From: Flammulina velutipes
Lineage: Eukaryota > Basidiomycota > Agaricomycetes > Agaricales > Physalacriaceae
Length of the DNA stretch: 64,000 nt
Direction: 5' to 3'
Assembly (NCBI GenBank): GCA_011800155.1
Contig: CM022374.1
Location: 806,001 to 870,000, forward strand
Part shown: positions 1 to 11,431 of the stretch, one piece after another
Position numbering within the stretch: position 1 is the stretch's first letter
Layout of the letters: each line of letters begins with the position of its first letter
Notes under the pieces: model-generated
The model's database searches: none
Told to the model about the DNA's origin: nothing
What the model saw: the letters and a program-made list of their open reading frames with translations, nothing else
Position numbers and translations under genes: made by a program

Positions 1-974
1 TGCAGCGAGCAAGCGGAAGGCGGCGACGCCGATGCCGTATTCTTGCTCGAAGAAGGCGCCACTCTCAGCCGCGTCGTCATCGGGAAGGACCAGGCAGAAG
101 GCATTCACTGCTTAGGTTAATACATATGCTCATGCCAGCTATAATTAACTAATCATTCTCAAGGCTCTTGCACCATCGAATACGTCTTTTTCGAGGTAAT
201 CAGATAAGCTTGTTTCCCATGAGGTTTTGTTAACAACTTCCATAGGATGTATGCGAGGATGCTATCACGATCAAACAGAGCTCTGGGACTTCCCGTATTA
301 ATTATGGTGGCGTATGTCCTTTTTGTTGTCAACCAAATAATGTTCTGAACAACGTTCCTAGGCCAAGAAGGCCAGCGACAAGGTCGTGCAGCATAACGGC
401 GGTGGAACAGTCATCATCAATTCGGTATGCTTTCAATCTGCAGTGCTATGTAAAACTGACATGTTTCCGGTTGTAGTTCTACGTCGAGGACTTTGGAAAG
501 CTCTACCGTAGCGTGGGTCACGATCTCTTCACTTGAAGAAGTCGTTTTTTGACTTGACCTAGTGCGGTAACTGCGGAACCCAATACAAGCGCACCGTACA
601 AGTCAACGATGTCTGGGCTGTGGACGGAAGTTCCTTGGTTGGGATCAACTCGTGAGTCCAGTTGATTCTTTCCTGTGCATGCTCTTAACCCCATCATCGG
701 TAGGAATTACGGAGAGTAAGATTTTCTGATTCACTCACTATAAATAGCAGCTGACCTTACTTCAACAAAGTACCGCAACTATTAGGACTACCAAGGTTGA
801 CTCTGTCAAAGATATCTGCATCCGATATGAAGGAAACAGCAGCGGAAAGGAGCCTTCTCAGCTCGGAAAGGGCCCCGACAGTACCGTGAGTTCTGTTATT
901 CTTTTGTGGCGACCAGTGCTGAAATCGTAACGCAGTACTGTAAATATACGACTTCTGACATTACGGTTCTGTAA
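1..974 (+). CDS. Pectate lyase, PL3 family (5' end outside window)
   Basis: Secreted enzyme that cleaves de-esterified pectin (polygalacturonate) by beta-elimination during plant cell-wall breakdown. The window opens inside the gene. The first exon carries the family hallmark [10 protein letters not shown]...AEGIHC, followed after introns by [15 protein letters not shown], a [10 protein letters not shown] segment, [16 protein letters not shown], and a C-terminal stretch with [10 protein letters not shown]. This is the order of the PL3 parallel beta-helix rungs. At least five short introns are needed, for example around 207-246 and 312-360. The stop codon is TAA at 972-974. The signal peptide and roughly the first quarter of the protein lie upstream of base 1. 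No polysaccharide-lyase partner is visible next to it. Family assignment is firm; individual splice sites were placed by eye. Confidence 0.85.
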
Positions 975-1156
975 ACACTTGAAAAAAAATTGCTGTATTT
1001 TCTATTTCTGTACCTATGATTGTATCTTGTTGAATCAAGAATTGGGTTCGAGTTGTAAAATCATTTTTGACGCCACCGAACTTGATTGAGGTGTTTGGAT
1101 CAGTGTTTGCCGGCAAAGCCGCGAGCACAGCCACCAAGGCTTCTCCAACTTGTACC

Positions 1157-3117
1157 ATGAACTCACCAAAACGTCCTGCGTCGCCGTCGCCTGGCTCGGA
1201 TTCCAAGCGCAGCAAGCTCTCTGAATCTGACAAGTTCCAAGGAGCGCTACCAGTCGACCCCGACAATGCGCTCGGCAAGCGCAACGAAGTGGACCCAATT
1301 CCATCTGGCGAAATTGGGAACCTGCCCAGCGAAGAGGGCGCCGGTGAATCTTCAGCACGCGCACGTGCGCAGGACGACGACGACGATGGCGGAGATATAT
1401 CGATGGGAGAGGAAGACGGCGACTCTGCTGACGAAGGCGACGAGGAGGACGCAGCAGCGCTGGAGGCTACGCGCCTCCGTCTCGAAGAGCAGGCAAGAAA
1501 ATACCTGGCAGCGCAGACGCACGAAATCATTATTCCCTCGTACTCTGCGTGGTTCGACATGGCCAAGATCCACGTCGTCGAGCGAAGGGCGCTTCCCGAG
1601 TTTTTCAACTCGCGAAACCGGTCAAAGACGCCTGCAATTTACAAGGACTATCGGGACTTTATGATCAACACGTATCGTCTTCGCCCCATGGAATACCTAA
1701 CTGTCACTGCCTGCCGCCGGAATTTGGCTGGCGATGTCTGCGCCATCATGCGCGTCCACGCGTTTCTCGAGCAATGGGGGCTTATTAACTACCAGGTCCG
1801 TTCTTGTCTTGGCATCCATACCTTTTTACTTAGTCCTTTCAGATTGACCCCGAAGCCCGTCCCGCTGCACTAGTACCACCATTCACAGGCCACTTCCGCC
1901 TCATCCTCGATACTCCTCGCGGCCTCCAATCCTTACATCCCGGAACACGTCCCAGTACGCACCCCGGGAATGTCCCAATCAATGGCGCACAAAGAGCCTC
2001 TGCATCCCTCGAACTCCGCCAGTCCATATACCAGACCACCTCTAAAGCAAGCAAACCCATCACCCCGGCCGAGGCAAAAGCCCTCGCCAACGGTACCAAC
2101 GAAACTAACCTGCCAGCTAGCGGCCTCTACTCCTGCGACACATGTGGCTCAGACTGCACCCAAATACGCTACCATTCCCTCAAAGACAAAAAATTCCAAC
2201 TCTGCGCTCCTTGCTACCTCGATGGCCGCTTCCCCTCCCATATGTTCAGCGGTGACTTTGTCAAGCTGACCAGCCAGACGCCCTCCACCGAAGGCGATCT
2301 GTGGTCGGACCAGGAAGTGCTACTACTCCTCGAAGCCATCGAGATGTACGACGACGACTGGAGCAAAATCGAGGAGCACGTTGTCACAAAGTCGGCGCAG
2401 CAGTGCATCCGAAAGTTCTTGGAGTTACCCATCGAGGACCCATATCTCAATACCGAAGGGTCGATGGGTCCGCTTCGTTTCGGGAGAGTTCCCTTTGAGC
2501 AGGCCGACAATCCCGTCATGAGCGTTGTGGCTTTCCTCGCCGGCGTTGTAGGCCCTGGGGTCGCCGCGGAGGCTGCAAAGACTGCGCTACACGAGCTCAC
2601 GGACGATTCCGTGAAAACGGAGAAGGATACGGATAGGATGGATGAGGACAGGCCGGAAGGGACGAGCGGGGTGGGCTCCGAGGCAGAGAAACGGACGACC
2701 AAAACTATACCGCATTCCAAAGTGGTGCGCGCCGCCGATCTGGCGCTCAAGTCTTCGGCCAAGGCTGCTAGCGACCTCGCCGACGCAGAGGATTCCCATA
2801 TTCGTTCGAGTCTTGCGACGATGATCAAGCTGACGCTGACGAAGCTTGAGCTAAAGATGTCTCAATTCGAGGAGCTGGAGGACATCTTGGAGGAGGAGCG
2901 GAAGGGTTTGGAGAGCCAAAGGATGTCCCTCGTGCAGGAGCGCCTGAACATCAAGCGTACTGTGGAATCTTTGAAGACCCAGATCGGACAGAATGGCATA
3001 GCGAATATTCCCCTCGGGACTACTGGGCAGGGGACAACTGTAAATGAAGTACAGTCCGGGTCCTTGGATGCATCTATGGGGCCGATAGACGATGGGAGTA
3101 TGTTACAGCTGACTTAG
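1157..3117 (+). CDS. RSC8: SWI3/RSC8-like SWIRM-ZZ-SANT chromatin remodelling subunit
   Basis: Core scaffold subunit of SWI/SNF or RSC nucleosome remodellers, acting in the nucleus as a dimer. One 47-bp intron (about 1796-1842) joins two long exons into about 637 residues. After an acidic, disordered N-terminus comes a SWIRM domain (from [12 protein letters not shown] through [15 protein letters not shown] and [18 protein letters not shown]). A ZZ/zinc-ribbon segment follows ([10 protein letters not shown]...LCAPCYLDG), then a SANT domain ([16 protein letters not shown]...[10 protein letters not shown]) and a C-terminal coiled coil ([19 protein letters not shown]). That domain order is diagnostic. 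I chose the ATG at 1157 (MNSPKRPAS) over an in-frame ATG at 1067, because the extra residues look like 5' leader. Fungi usually have two paralogues (SWI3 and RSC8). The short N-terminus and presence of a ZZ favour RSC8, but this is inference. Confidence 0.92.
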
Positions 3118-3216
3118 AATCGTGGCGCTCTACATTTGTTCTTTTACTTATTTTCCTTGTCTTGTACATTATGTACGTATTGCAGTTATCCATTGGATCA
3201 TGTACGTAGACATCTT

Positions 3217-3858
3217 TTACGCGCGAACGGGTACTGGTGTGAGGTGGAGAGTCATTTGCCACCAAAGTACCATTCCGAGGCCAACAAGACCGTGTAGAGT
3301 GCCCCAAACATTCTCGGGAATGATACCATACCTGTTGAGGTTACAATAAGTGCGTAGTTGGAGGGTTTTGTGTACAGAGAGACGTACCCTTCTGCTAGTT
3401 CGCCAAAGGACATCGGAATAAAGCGCGGGGCTTGATAGAGTATGGTTGAACATGTCGTGTGATAGATAGTAAGTCCAATGGCCAAAGCTCTCTTCCCTGG
3501 CAAGAATTCTATCGCGGAGTAAGCTTTGAGACTATTTGGATGGAAAAGAGCCGCACCAGGAAGGTTGAAGCACAGGATACACATAGCACACGTCGCGAGC
3601 ATTAAAGCTGAATACAGCTGATCGGAATTCAGCACTTCATATTCCATTTCCACAAACAAGACACACACCTTGAGTATCACCAAAGTGGTGTTCGTGAGCT
3701 GCAGGAATGGTATAGTCGCAGGTGCCCATACGCCTTGCACGGCCAAGGGAATTTCGAGTCCGACGTGGAGAAGGAAGATGATAGAGCTGTTTGGTTCAAC
3801 TTAGTCGGGTTCTCTGCCGGTGAATGGAGTAGACTTACAGAGGACTACGCGCGGACAT
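3217..3858 (-). CDS. Small multi-pass membrane protein, function unknown
   Basis: Not recognised. The gene reads from ATG at 3858 (MSARSPL) to TAA at 3217, with about four exons separated by introns near 3788-3838, 3620-3669 and 3332-3387. The spliced product is about 165 residues with four hydrophobic segments: around SIIFLLHVGLEIPLAVQGVW, TNTTLVILKLYSALMLATC, RALAIGLTIYHTTCSTILY and the C-terminal VWGTLHGLVGLGMVLWW. It has no signal-peptide cleavage site that I can see and no catalytic motif. The arrangement suggests an organelle or ER membrane protein. It converges on the RSC8 homologue with about 100 bp between the two stop codons. The octamer TGCGCCAC lies 87 bp upstream of its start. 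Intron boundaries restore a continuous frame, which supports it being a real gene. Confidence 0.7.
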
Positions 3859-4558
3859 GGTGGTTTGGATGAGAGGAATTCGAACAAGTTTGTTGATTGA
3901 GCATTTTGATCGGCTTGTGACTTAGGCACGGAAGTAGATAAGCATGCGCCACACAGAAAAATATGGTTCATGGAATGGGGTCTCCAACTCTCGGGTTACA
4001 TTTTTCTCTAGTTGCGCAGTAATTATAATTATATAATCATCATCAAGCTCGCACTACTAAAGTTAAAACAAGCACTCAATGCTACCTACTCATGTAGTAT
4101 CTGGCATACACAAGGTGTATAAATGTAAGAGTTAACCTATGGGCAGCTCGCCTTTGAATATTGACTGTGGCGTCACAGGTAGAAATTACATATGGATTCT
4201 GGTCAAAAGGTAATAAAGAAAGGACGCCTCGGTAGAACCAGAGAGTTGAGAAATTGTCAAGAGCGACGCACATAGGCAATACCCACGGAATCCCCTAGTA
4301 AAAGGCGAGGGGATTGTCTTTTTGAGCATTGCCTGTCGCTGACAAACACTTTGATGTGAACGACGTCGTGATGCATTGTTTTGCATTACGTTCAACCGGC
4401 GGGGTCAGGGTCACTCGCTACGACACCGTTCTTGATTTTTTCCACCTTTTATTCAAGCAGCTGTAAGGAAACAGAACACGCGTATGAAGTTCGCACATCG
4501 AATCATGAGGGCCAAATTGCACCGGGATTCTGGTTATTATACAAAGATTTATACAGGA
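3859..4558. other. Intergenic region, about 700 bp
   Basis: AT-rich and without a supported gene. It holds the promoter of the small membrane protein on the minus strand, with one TGCGCCAC octamer at 3945-3952, and the 3' flank of the P450 gene. The element TGTGGCGTCAC at 4166-4176 recurs at 9241-9251. Short ORFs here show no recognisable protein. Confidence 0.5.
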
Positions 4559-6784
4559 CTAGTGCTCCTCCACCCCAGCAACGCTGTGCTTGATCAACTC
4601 GATAACTCCAGAATTCCTCGGGGTGATGTTACACGGGAAAGGCTTAGGCCTACTAGCAAGACCCGCCGTGTAATCCCTCGGAGGAATAAAAGGTTTACCG
4701 TCTGGCCCATCCACCGGGCTAATGTCGAAGCATGCCAAAGTGGTGGCGACGTGAAGCCACAGAGAGTTTTCGGCAAGGAAGCGACCAGGACAGATGCGAC
4801 GTCCCTTGAGAATGCTTAGCGTGAAATGACAGACAGTGTTATAGAAAACGAACCCATCCGAAGGCGATGGTGTTAGGCTCTCGGGGTCCACCATCCTTGA
4901 CGTCTGGTGCGTTTAGAAAGCGTTCAGGACGGAAAGCCATAGGTTCCGGGTACATTGTCTCGTCATGGGACTGTCACCTCCGTCAGGGCGTGTGTGGTGT
5001 GCGAACATGCTTTGGCTTACCATGCCCCATTGGTTGACAATCATTGTAGTGCCTATACTTGCAATTAGATACGATCAAGCCTCATAGAAGAACAACACAC
5101 CTTCAGGAATGAAATAACCCTCGTAAACCTACAATGTGTCAGTGATCAAGTCCAAGAGGTAGGAAGGAAGGGACTTGCATCGTCCTGCATAAGACGATGT
5201 GGGACCCCGAGGGGAATTACTGAGGCAAAGTTAGTTCAAAGCTTCTCATAAACCGTGTGCACAGTCACCTAGCTCCCATCGATACGTCTCTTTGACAATA
5301 CAATCAATGAATGGTAGGGATTCCCGGTCAGAAAAGGTTGGTAGGCGATCGTTGCCAATGACACGGTCGATCTCCTCTTGAGCTTTCCTTTGAACGTCTG
5401 GCGAGTAAAGCATGCCCAAGATAAAGGTAAGAATAGACGCGAGGATCGTATCAGCGCCAGCTGGAATATTGGTGAGTATAACGCATAACAACCAGTCGCG
5501 ATTGATACATACTGGCGTACATGACTGCTGAAGCCTTCTTGATGAGACGTTCTTCCTCAACGGGATCGTCTGTAGCCAAACCCTTCGCCTCCATAAGCGC
5601 TCTGAAGAAACTGGGACGAGCTTTGCCTTCTTCCAACTGCCGTTTCGCCCATGCGTATGGCTTGTTCTGAAGATCTTGCGCTAGCTCCCACCCCTCACGA
5701 GCAACTCGCTTGAAGGTGGCGCCAGGGACCCATTCGGGAATGTGTTTGAGGAAAGGCAAGAAGTCCACGAGGTACGCTCCGGGACGAGCAGCAGAGACCA
5801 TGGCCAACTGGGCTTCTTCTGCTATCCTCACGAACTCATCCTTCTCGCTGGTCTGATATCCGAAAGCTATGATTCAGTTAGCGAGAGTTTACAGTGAGTT
5901 TATCAGATACTCACCGATCATCATAATCACTGCACCGGTCGTACTGGATAGTCATTGAGCTTCGGAGTAACTTGTAGGTCAAGTGGGACATACATGCGAA
6001 AATGCTCGTCAAACTGTTCCGGGCTTTGAAGTAGCTTCGCTAGAAGTAACGTAGTTTCTCTCTAGAACACAGTTAGAACGCGCGTCCGAAAAGCATAGCA
6101 AACGTAGTACCGTTTGTATCGGCTGGTACGCATCAGACGCCCGAGGTTGAAAACCATAGTGGAACAACTTGCGGCTTTTCTTGTATTCGGGGCCGTACGC
6201 TTGGAAGCCCATATTAAAATCCCAGCCCATCCTACATGAGATGAACTCTGTATGTTGACAATGTTTCTGGTCGAGAAACATACAGTTCTTTAACCATAAC
6301 CATCGGCGGTCTGTCAGAATAGATAGACGAGCGCAAGTCGAGCAGATCTGTCGCCACCTTGGCGCTGTTGATAATACACATGTTCTGACCCATAAGATTC
6401 AACATGACCAGCGGACCTGGAAGGGCACGTAGTTAGAGATAACTCAGAGAAACAACTGCTCCACTCGCCATACTGCTTCCCCCATTCCGTAAACTGAAAC
6501 CATTCTGGCAATAATTATTAGTTACGTTGGCATTGAATCGCCGTGGGCAATTGGAATGAATACACACCATCCTTCGTAGGCATATCAGGAATATTCCCTA
6601 CGAATGGGATGATGCTCTGCTTAGGACCGGGCGGGAGAGGGAGATTCAATGGGTTCCTGGAACGTCTGTAGTATAACTTGGTGGTGACGGCGATTAGAGC
6701 TAGCAGCATGAATGCATCCGCCACAAAGATGAATCGGCTCATGGGAGCCCATTCCTGGAGTTTGTCGTACAGAAAGGCAGCCAT
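4559..6784 (-). CDS. Cytochrome P450 monooxygenase (O-methylsterigmatocystin oxidoreductase-like)
   Basis: Haem-thiolate monooxygenase that inserts oxygen into a small hydrophobic substrate, anchored in the ER by its N-terminus. It starts at ATG 6784 with a membrane anchor (FIFVADAFMLLALIAVTT), followed by the proline-rich hinge PLPPGPK. Later landmarks are the I-helix (GADTILASILTF), the K-helix ExxR (KETYRWE), the PERF segment (AFRPERFLN) and the haem loop. The haem loop FGWGRRICPG is split by a 49-bp intron between W and G; read through without splicing it appears damaged, but splicing restores it completely. About a dozen short introns give about 530 residues. The substrate cannot be inferred. 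No terpene synthase, PKS or NRPS gene lies nearby, so there is no sign of a metabolite cluster. Confidence 0.9.
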
Positions 6785-7659
6785 CGACAGTCGTTGGCAG
6801 AAGACGACCTCAGCGTAGATGTGGGCAGACTGAAAGGTGCGCGGTGTACGTTCATGTAATTAATATCCCTCGAAAGAGGTGATCCCATCACTAGACTGTC
6901 AGAAGACACAGAAGCGCCTGGAAATCGAGATTCAGAACCTGTTCAGAACTGAGAAGCGCAGAGGAACCTAGAGGAACCAAAAGGGACAAGCTCAAGGGTC
7001 GTTGATTGTTACGTGCCGTCTCGTAAGCGGTGACTACCAAATCGGGAATGGTTCGTCGTGAACATTCATCTTGCATTCATCGCCTATACAGTTTCTGATC
7101 ATGCGTCGTCGCTCTGGTGCTACTTTTTCTACGCCTCTATCTCACCTATATAATGAGGCGAAACGGGGACCGCTGAGTAGTAAGAATAGAATCTGTTAAA
7201 ACATGCCGGTAAGCTCCTTGACGTGGCGTTTGTTCAATATGATATCGCTCCAAGTTCTGATGTCTTTGTGGCCATTTCTCTCAGCGCTCAGAGAACCTGA
7301 CGACCTGTGGTAACGTATATGTGGCCACAAAATCATGTATGTCATCGCTTCGCCTCTTCGAGCGCTAAGTATCATTCAGCAAAAATATAACGATCTTGAC
7401 AGACCGGCGGCAAGTGGTATCCAAAGCAATTCTATGCCCTTAAACCTCCTCATGTCATTGGGAGCTAAGATGCCCGTTCGTTGCAACCAATCCCAGATGG
7501 ACTTCGTCCGTCCCTTGACCTCACCTCTCGGCGACAAGCCTTTGGACCGAGTATCCAAAGCCAAGGGACGACGGACTTTACAGCATTCGCTTCGAACGAC
7601 CCACACATATATAAACTCTTGCGACCAACGTGCTGGATGCCATATAGCCCTGTTCTACT
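6785..7659. other. Intergenic region between divergent P450 and DUF6534 genes
   Basis: About 870 bp serving as a shared upstream region for the P450 (minus) and the DUF6534 gene (plus). A TATATAA run occurs near 7146-7153. Overlapping ORFs around 7335-7703 on both strands look like chance reading frames, and nothing recognisable is encoded. Confidence 0.45.
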
Positions 7660-9091
7660 ATGTCTACTATCTCGGTGCCCAATCCACCGCAAGATGTGAT
7701 TGAAAAGACGTTCGGTCCTCTCATCTCTGGGACGTGGATCCAGCAGCTACTTCTGGGCTTCATCCTAGCGCAGATGATGGACTACTATCGATTGCAATTC
7801 GAGACCGATTCCATCTTCAATCGCACGATTGTAACGCTTCTGCTAGTCTTCAACATCCTGCTTGGCGGGGTTGACTTGTAAGTCCAATTTCTTCTCATCA
7901 CTGACATTGATTGACGTTAATCTACAGTCACGTTCTTTACCGCGCCTCTGTACAACACTACGGAGTGTACGAAATGTTTGACCTTCAGGAATGGACGATG
8001 TGGACTGAGCCCATGTGGACGGCCGTCGTTGGTTTCATCGCTCAGATTTTCTTCTTGATGCGGTGAGTCTGGTCTCTAACGCTCTGCACGATGCTGACTT
8101 TGTCGCTGGTAGTACCTGGAGAATCACCCACTCTATCCCAATCCTCTTCGTCCTCACTCTGCGTCCGTATTCGCGTTCAACTTAGGCTTTTCAACTCCGA
8201 CTCATGGTTCTACAGTGGTCCTATTTTCCTTCGGCTCTGGCCTAGCGTAGGTACGTTTGATAACAACCTCGCCACATCGGCTCATGCTTTGCTCTAGCGT
8301 ATCGGCCTCGTTTATCAAGTTCAAGCGTTTCAGTACTCTCGGAAAATTTACAATACCCATAACTCTCTGGTTGGTTTCAGTGAGTCTACTCATGGGTCAC
8401 TATTGTTTGTAAACTCACATTCATCGCTCATTTAGACATCGGTTGCTGACATTGCAATTGCATCGGTTTTGGTATTCTACCTCCTTAGATCGCGAACGAC
8501 ATTCAAGAAGACGGACGCCGGTGAGTAGTATAAAAACTTTGACCGAAGACTGATCAAGTTATTGTATAGTGATCTACCGACTGATACAACTCACAATGGA
8601 AACGAGCGCCTTGACGGCACTTATTGCTGCATTGAACTTGATACTAGTATGTCCCAATTGCAACCAATATAGTCTTGCCATCTCTAACACCCTCTAGTTT
8701 CTTCCCTTGCAGGATACCGCATATCAGTACGTCGCTATGTCGAACTTACAATCATCTTGAAATCTAATACCCTCATAGCCTCTTGCCGCAGTTTTCCATA
8801 AGCCGTGTCTACACACTCACTGTTATGGCAACATTGTTAGCACGCCACTCACTCCGGGCGGTACTGGATAGTACGGGTCACGCCTCCTTCGCAACTGCTC
8901 TCCGCGAGCAGGCCACTGACGGACGTATCAGGGTTGGAATGATGACGACAACGATCGATAATGGTACTACCTCCGAGCAGTTCAAGGATCGCCTGAACAC
9001 TCAGAAGCCGCACGATATTGAGCTGCACGACGTTGAGAGGGAGGGACATCCACAGTGTCAGTGGGATATCAAGAAACCCGGAGACTTGTAA
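7660..9091 (+). CDS. DUF6534-type multi-pass membrane protein (apparent frameshift)
   Basis: Member of the seven-helix-like membrane family that is highly expanded in Agaricomycetes; its molecular role is unknown. It starts at ATG 7660 (MSTISVPNPP). The order is a first hydrophobic exon (FGPLISGTWIQQLLLGFI), then HVLYRASVQHYG, FIAQIFFLMRTWRI, a helix FAFNLGF, the family-typical SVADIAIASVLVFYLLR followed by SRTTFKKTD, and LTALIAALNLILFLPL. The C-terminal cytoplasmic tail is hydrophilic and ends at TAA 9089-9091. At about 8168 the reading frame must shift by one base, or a 23-nt intron must be removed, to join FVLTL to ASVFAFNLGF. The rest of the gene needs about seven ordinary introns. It could be a recent pseudogene, a sequencing error or a tiny intron. 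Confidence 0.8.
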
Positions 9092-10182
9092 ACCATTAAC
9101 TTATGCTGTGTCACCGTTTCAGACGGAGAGAATGTTGACACGTCTTACATGAACCAATAGAGCTGTTCTCGGCGGTGAGGATAAAGCGAGCTGTGCAAGT
9201 GCATGGTAGTTACATCAATAAAATAAGTTCTGAACGCATCTGTGGCGTCACTAGGACCATGATAATAGGTAGGCATGGATTCGGACCAAAACTACATGCA
9301 GTCGGTGTCCAGTGTATAGCGACACTACCGGGCTGCTGGTGGGCGAAAATGTTCCTGTAACTGGACCCTTTTTGTGTAGCAAGCCGTATATCGACAGCTT
9401 GCCTTCATTATACGGGATGGTCACGAGACTAGGGCGAAAAATGATGTAATCATACAGGTGCCTAATTGGGAAAACAGGAGATGTGGCGGGAGGAGTTCTA
9501 CTCTCTTGTCGTTCCCGCTGTACGGAAGAGTATCTATCAGTTATGAGGCCTGCGTATACTTGTCTGAACCCTAGAAATAATATGAGAAAGGCAGGATTTT
9601 TGGCCGGATTTGACTATTCATCCATTCCTTGTCTCTGGCTTGAGTATGATCATGAGAAATCCCACCACGAACATACTACATACACTCTTCCATAACGGCG
9701 GTGTAGACAGTTTTTGCCGAGGATGTAGCCTTCTGCAGCGGAAATTTATCCTAATCAAGCAGCCCCGATAGCAATACAGTGCGATGTAGGTCCTCAGTGA
9801 TTTACTGTATCCTGGAGACATATAAGCACAGGTACTTGCGAACATAGGTTGTACCCTCTCACTAATAACATCTATGCACACACACAGGATACAGGTATCT
9901 GCTCACATCATAGAGTTCAAGATACGGGACGCCACAGAGAACATGAGGTGGCTGTGCTTCGGAAATCCAAAAGCTACACAAGTCACCGCGCGACAAAGTA
10001 AAGAGGTCCAAGGATTACAGTGAGTCAGACACGTTATACTATTCGCGGGGTTACGATGCACAACACAGGCTACACTGGCAGCTTACTTACTTGGGTGGTA
10101 AGAGCTATGTCTTCCTGGACATAAAATGCTGGGAATGGCATTTTATCAACTCATCTAGAGCTGGTCTCTTGTCTATTTTCTC
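9092..10182. other. Intergenic region, about 1.1 kb
   Basis: No supported gene. It contains the 3' flank of the DUF6534 gene, the element TGTGGCGTCAC at 9241-9251, and the promoter of the kinase-like gene. The sequence just before that gene's start (TGCTGGGAATGGCATTTTA, about 10127-10145) is conserved upstream of its paralogue at 36.5 kb. Confidence 0.45.
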
Positions 10183-11193
10183 ATGCTTTCTGTCAATCGA
10201 TCTGCTCTATTCTCCGCCGCACTGGGTGCAGTCCTCGCCATTCTGCTCTTTAATGGAGTTGTCACTGCACAGTACGTCCACTCATAGTAATCTCCAATTG
10301 TACCTACTAGACACTCAATCTGCGAGCAGGCCCGTAGACTCCACGATCGAAGGGGTAGTACACGAAGCTCGCTCGCCAGGAAAGTATGAATTATTTGATG
10401 GCAAGAAGTACGAGGTCACACCTCTTGCTTCCGGTGAGCAAGGCTCCAATTCGAAAACCTTTACGGTCGTGGGAGGTTACAAAGGCAGACCTGCCATTTT
10501 AAAAATTGTCAAACGTAACATAGGCATTGACCCTGACAAGGAAAGGGACTATTTGGACCGGGTGAGTGGCCCTCATATTTTCGAATTCACTGGCAAAGAA
10601 CTAAGCACTAAAGCGGTTTTCAGGTAGACCTCTTACTCGACGACGAAGAGGACGAAGAGGAAGACGGAAAACATTATTTCATGATGAAAAATGTCCGAGA
10701 GGACTATCCTGAACCAGGATCCCCGCCACTCAAGCCATTCCATGAATGGTATCTCAAAAACCCGAATATGAACGTCGATGAGTCACTGCAGAAAATGTAT
10801 ACCACCGTTAAAGCCAGGCTAAAAGAATTCGCTGAAGATCTCAGTCTTCTGTACGTTTATATTTCCCTCCTTCTGGCAGCGTCTTTACTGACCCTCCATA
10901 GTCACTACGACTTCCATCTTGAGGCTTTCTTCACGGATGAAAATTTCACATTTGTCATGCCTATCGACTGGGCCCCGCCCAAGGATGGTGTAGCTGTTGA
11001 TGGGAGGAGAACTGCTGGAGTCGTTGACATCTTCTCAGAAGAAGACTCAGAAGAAGACAGCGACGATGAAGGATCGAATAATCCCAAAAAAAACTACTAC
11101 TATCACCTTGAAGTTGATCTAAAGAATGAGTTCACACCGGATGCGTTGAACGACGTATTGAGTAGAGTACAGGGCGGGAGCGCGGCGCAGTAG
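10183..11193 (+). CDS. Kinase-like membrane/secreted protein, copy A (catalytic Asn lost)
   Basis: Family not recognised by name. Four exons (about 10183-10271, 10330-10561, 10624-10852, 10903-11193) encode about 280 residues. The N-terminus (MLSVNRSALF...VLAILLFNGVVTAQ) is a signal peptide or membrane anchor. The rest resembles a compact protein-kinase fold. A beta-strand segment FTVVGGYKGRPAILKIVK carries a VAIK-like Lys, KHYFMMKNVRED looks like a hinge, and HYDFHLEAFF with the later MPIDW matches the HxDxxxxN catalytic loop and the metal-binding Asp of kinase/APH folds. Here the Asn is Ala, whereas copy B at 35.4-36.4 kb keeps Asn. An acidic EEDSEEDSDDE insert and a conserved tail EFTPDALNDVLSRVQGG follow. 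The kinase relationship is inference from motif spacing. The gene converges on an F-box gene. Confidence 0.75.
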
Positions 11194-11431
11194 AGTACCT
11201 CCAGCTGTAACTTGACATTAGTATGGAATAATTTCCACAGTATTCCTTTCAAGAAAATGTGAATGCGCCACGCCACAGACTGACTTCGATCAAATTCTTA
11301 AATATCAGCACTTCCGATCCATGCAGATCTAACTTGGCGGAGACTTTGGTACAAAAGTAAAGGGCTCTGCATTATAATCTACTTGTGAACTCTAAGATAC
11401 GGAGAACATGTGGAGATATTTAGTATTGAAG

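Noticed and set aside
961..1608. 215-codon minus-strand ORF opposite the RSC8 homologue
   Set aside because: Shadow of the acidic N-terminal exon of the SWIRM-SANT gene; Ser/Pro-rich composition comes from the complementary strand.
4800..4870. Apparent loss of the Phe-Gly of the P450 haem motif
   Set aside because: Removing a 49-bp GT-AG intron yields an intact FGWGRRICPG, so the gene is not damaged there.
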